Source: Planctomycetota bacterium (lineage in GTDB: Bacteria; Planctomycetota; Phycisphaerae; Sedimentisphaerales; Anaerohalosphaeraceae). From it: DNA of 38,651 bases. The stretch lies in NCBI GenBank assembly GCA_022705405.1, contig JAKJEN010000010.1, forward strand, positions 1 through 38,651. The letters are read 5' to 3'. Below the pieces are notes generated by a model. It was not told where the DNA came from. It searched no databases and worked only from the letters and a program-made list of their open reading frames with translations. Of this stretch, positions 36,497-38,651 are shown in pieces; the stretch's first letter is position 1, and each line of letters opens with the position of its first letter. A program made the translations under genes and the position numbers.

Positions 36497-36525
36497 TTGA
36501 CTTTTCAGCGGGCCTTTGGCATAGT
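36497..36525 (+). promoter_or_regulatory. Promoter of efp
   Basis: TTGACT (36497-36502), a 17-nt spacer and CATAGT (36520-36525), starting 3 nt after the addA stop. It implies a leader of about 130 nt for efp. Confidence 0.5.
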
Positions 36526-36565
36526 ATTTTCTTTCCGCTGTTAAAGTATAAAATAAGATGTCGTC

Positions 36566-36580
36566 ATTCCCGCCGGGAAT
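36566..36580. repeat. REP-like palindrome in the efp leader
   Basis: A perfect 7-bp inverted repeat with a single central base (ATTCCCG C CGGGAAT), preceded by TCGTC. The GTCATTCCCGC word is like the start of many dispersed repeat elements in other bacterial genomes. It lies inside the efp leader. Confidence 0.4.
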
Positions 36581-36662
36581 GGCTGCCCGGATGCCGATAC
36601 GGGACCGGAATTCGGAGTAAGGAAACAAATATTCAAAGAAGCAATAAGTTGCGGAGGTTCGT

Positions 36663-37223
36663 ATGAAGGCCTCGGAAATGAAAAAAGGCCAAACCATTAA
36701 AATCGACAGCGTTCTGTACGTCATCGTGGATTTTCAGCATGTCAAACTCAGCAAAGGCGGAGCGGTCTATCAGACCAAACTGAGAAACCTGGCTGCCGGC
36801 GGCATCCGCGACATCCGCATCCGCGCTGAAGAAGTCCTCGAAGACGCCTTCCTCGAAAAGCGCAATTTTGAATACCTTTATTCGGCCGGCCCCGAACATA
36901 TCTTTATGGATCTGGAATCGTATGACCAGATCACGCTCGATGACGACGCCTTTGGCGAAGGCGCCAAATACTGCAAGCCCAACACCCAGATTCTGATAAG
37001 CATGTATGACGGCCGTCCCGTTCTTGTTCAGCTGCCCACCACCGTGGATCTGGAGGTCACCGACACCGTCCCCGAAATCAAAGGCGCAACCGCCACCAAC
37101 CAGTACAAGCCCGCTACGCTCGAAACCGGCCTGGTCATCCAGGTGCCGCCGTTTGTCAAGGTCGGAGAACTGATCCGTGTCGATACACGAACAGGCCAGT
37201 ACGTCACCCGTGTAAAGGAATAG
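36663..37223 (+). CDS. efp: Elongation factor P, unusual tip loop
   Basis: EF-P binds the ribosome between the P and E sites and relieves stalling at proline runs. The 186-residue protein has the three expected domains: the KOW-like N-terminal domain, the first OB domain with FEYLYSAGPEHIFMD, and the C-terminal OB domain with the family signature around VPEIKGATATNQYKPATLETG. The loop that carries the modified residue reads KLSKGG here, with candidate Lys31, whereas most EF-Ps have PGKG or PGRG at this place. The ATG follows GGAGG at 5 nt. No epmA, epmB, earP or ymfI-like modifying gene is in the window. The family call is firm; how the loop works is open. Confidence 0.95.
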   Translation: MKASEMKKGQTIKIDSVLYVIVDFQHVKLSKGGAVYQTKLRNLAAGGIRDIRIRAEEVLEDAFLEKRNFEYLYSAGPEHIFMDLESYDQITLDDDAFGEGAKYCKPNTQILISMYDGRPVLVQLPTTVDLEVTDTVPEIKGATATNQYKPATLETGLVIQVPPFVKVGELIRVDTRTGQYVTRVKE

Positions 37224-37334
37224 GGATTCCCCTGCCAATCCGTTTTAGTCTGAATACAAGGGCGGCTATCGCATGTAAAAGAGTTGTTTGTATAGTGAAT
37301 CTTTCCTGCAAATAATTTTAATGAGTTTCTTCGT

Positions 37335-37514
37335 TCAGCCGGCAAATAACTGCTGTAAAGTATATGTATTGGCAATGCCGCCGAAAGAAGCAATCAGATT
37401 ACCGAAGGTATTATTGATAATGTCGCCTGCAATCGTCCTTATGGCATCTGTTATTTGCCGCGCTGATCTTCTGTTAGAACTAATTTTATCGCATGATTCA
37501 CGGTTGGAGTAACC
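37335..37514 (-). pseudogene. Start-less open frame, possible gene remnant
   Basis: A frame of 59 codons runs from a TAG (37517-37515) to a TGA (37337-37335) with no ATG, GTG or TTG suited as a start. It reads moderately like protein (ITDAIRTIAGDIINN, LIASFGGIANTYTL), and its AT-rich codon use is unlike the neighbouring housekeeping genes but like the truncated frame just upstream. It may be the end of a decayed or frameshifted gene. I do not recognise it. Confidence 0.25.
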
Positions 37515-37977
37515 CTAATTTTCTCTTCACTGGGTCCAAATTATTCAGATACCGAGTAAAATTTCTACGACCAATAGCTCCATTATTAGCATTATTAGCA
37601 CCTAAATTCCCTATGGCGTTATTTCGCAAACCCCTTGTCTCCCAGCACGTTATTTGAGTTTTAACTTTTTTAACACTCAGGTACATATCATATCGGTTTT
37701 GTTGTCCATGTATACCTTCCAATTTGCTCAATAGTTTTTGAGGCCCGATAATAACATATTTTATCAATCTTGGATCAAAATTATATAACACAAACACCCA
37801 AAAATCCGCTTTCGAACTCTTGATCTTGTTTCGATTCAGAGTCCACCATCCTCGAGATATAACCAGATTATTAGGTCCGAATTCTATAGGGGCAACATTG
37901 TAATTTTTTGAATATTTAACCTGCAAGGAAACTGTTTTTTTGCTCTCTATTTTAGTTACTAACTCAAACTGACCGAT
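37498..37977 (-). pseudogene. Truncated nuclease-like ORF (possible PD-(D/E)XK remnant)
   Basis: The frame is open for 159 codons from a TAA at 37980-37978 to a TGA at 37500-37498. No ATG or GTG stands near its 5' end; the first plausible start, a TTG at 37926, would cut off sequence that still reads as protein (GQFELVTKIES). The N-terminal part looks like the core strand pair of a PD-(D/E)XK-type nuclease, with QVKYS supplying the (Q/E)xK motif. It continues with a strand-rich segment (ADFWVFVLYNF, KYVIIGP), as in some restriction endonucleases. The open frame ends where the transposase-associated sequence begins, so the gene has probably lost its 5' part to the insertion. The nuclease call is an inference from pattern, not certain. 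The segment is more AT-rich than the rest of the window. Confidence 0.45.
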
Positions 37978-38071
37978 TTACGTTTTTATGCCGATGAAAA
38001 TCATTAAACAAAAACAGCCTCACATGCCGATAAGTGTTTTGACAAAAAATACTTATATGCACGGAAGCTGT

Positions 38072-38651
38072 ATGATTACTATCGGCAGAATTCCCAAAAA
38101 ACTGCAAGGTTTTTTTCGGCCTGTCAAAAAACAGGTATCCGGCCATGTTTACGATTATTTCTGGTCGTTCGTTCTGGCCATGTGCATCGGCCACGGCAGC
38201 GCCATTGACAAGCTCGTCAAGCTGTTGCGAAACAGCGCCCATCGCACCAATCACGGCGAATTCCTGTGGCGCAGCAACTGGGGCGAGTCGGCGGTCATGC
38301 AGCACATTGCCCTGGACCTTCTGTGCAGCTTGTTCCACAAGAAAGACCGTAATCTGTTCTTTATCATCGATGACACCCAAATCCTCAAACGGGCCAAAAA
38401 GATGGATGCCGTTGGAAAATTGTTCCACCATGCCACCGGCAAATACGGCCACGGCCACACCCTTGTCAAGGTCTGCCTGTATTATCGCGGCGTCACCATC
38501 CCATGGGCATCGCTGCTGTATGTGAAGAAGGAACACGCCGTGGGCCTGGGGATCGAGTTTTTCAAGCTCACCCAACTGGCCGGACAGGCCATCCGTCAGG
38601 CGACTTTGCCGGACCACTTCCAGGTCACGGTCCTGTTCGATGCGTTCTATC
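38072..38651 (+). mobile_element. DDE transposase of an IS4/IS701-like insertion sequence, 5' part
   Basis: An open plus-strand frame starts at ATG 38072 (GGA-containing site upstream; another in-frame ATG at 38057) and runs off the end of the window, giving 193 residues. It contains the first catalytic aspartate in a FFIIDDTQIL block, a KYGHGHTLV segment and what looks like the second aspartate region (VLFDAF), in the manner of IS4-superfamily/IS701-type DDE transposases. The minus-strand frame over the same DNA (37964-38617) is its shadow. The left end of the element probably lies between 37975 and 38060; the terminal repeat cannot be defined because the right end is not in view. Whether the copy is complete is unknown. 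Confidence 0.8.

Noticed and set aside
37964-38617. 217-codon minus-strand open frame at the right end
   Set aside because: It is the shadow of the plus-strand transposase, which has clear DDE-type motifs and the better codon pattern.

Overview
The window looks like chromosomal DNA of a Gram-negative-type bacterium from the Planctomycetota/PVC lineage, perhaps Phycisphaerae. This is an inference. The grounds are an LptD/OstA-type outer-membrane protein, a stand-alone pseudopilin-like protein of the kind common in planctomycetes, a Tat-signal enolase-superfamily protein, large hybrid kinases, and an AddAB rather than RecBCD repair operon. Base composition is moderate. No rRNA, tRNA or CRISPR was seen.

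Layout. Positions 1-9445 lie on the minus strand: an S41 protease, lysS and a LolC/E-like permease in one cluster, then class II aldolase, an LptD-like protein and an XRE/S24 repressor. An AT-rich divergent region (9446-9849) carries a perfect palindrome. It separates the repressor from two tandem hybrid histidine kinases and a small zinc-ribbon membrane protein on the plus strand. The cluster cmk-plsC-ispH-rpsA (15456-19639, minus) ends in a clear intrinsic terminator. A pseudopilin-like gene (minus) and an SGNH hydrolase lipoprotein (plus) diverge from a 645-bp AT-rich gap with good sigma70-like promoters on both strands. Next come nth, dsbD and a small membrane coiled-coil protein (minus), an acetyltransferase (plus), an enolase-superfamily protein and a MATE transporter (minus). 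addB-addA and efp follow on the plus strand. The right end (37224-38651) is a poorer, AT-rich segment with two start-less open frames, one a nuclease-like remnant, next to a DDE transposase that runs off the window.

How the genes work together. Most of the window is housekeeping: translation (lysS, rpsA, efp), isoprenoid and phospholipid precursors (ispH, plsC), nucleotide metabolism (cmk), envelope assembly and protein quality (LptD-like, LolC/E-like, S41, DsbD), and DNA repair (nth, addAB). The signalling block (repressor plus two paralogous hybrid kinases) and the mobile right end are the accessory parts.

No wholly new system can be demonstrated from sequence alone. The points most worth following are the EF-P with an altered tip loop, the palindrome between the repressor and the kinases, the truncated nuclease-like ORF at the transposase, and several short coding-like frames that a standard gene caller could miss.
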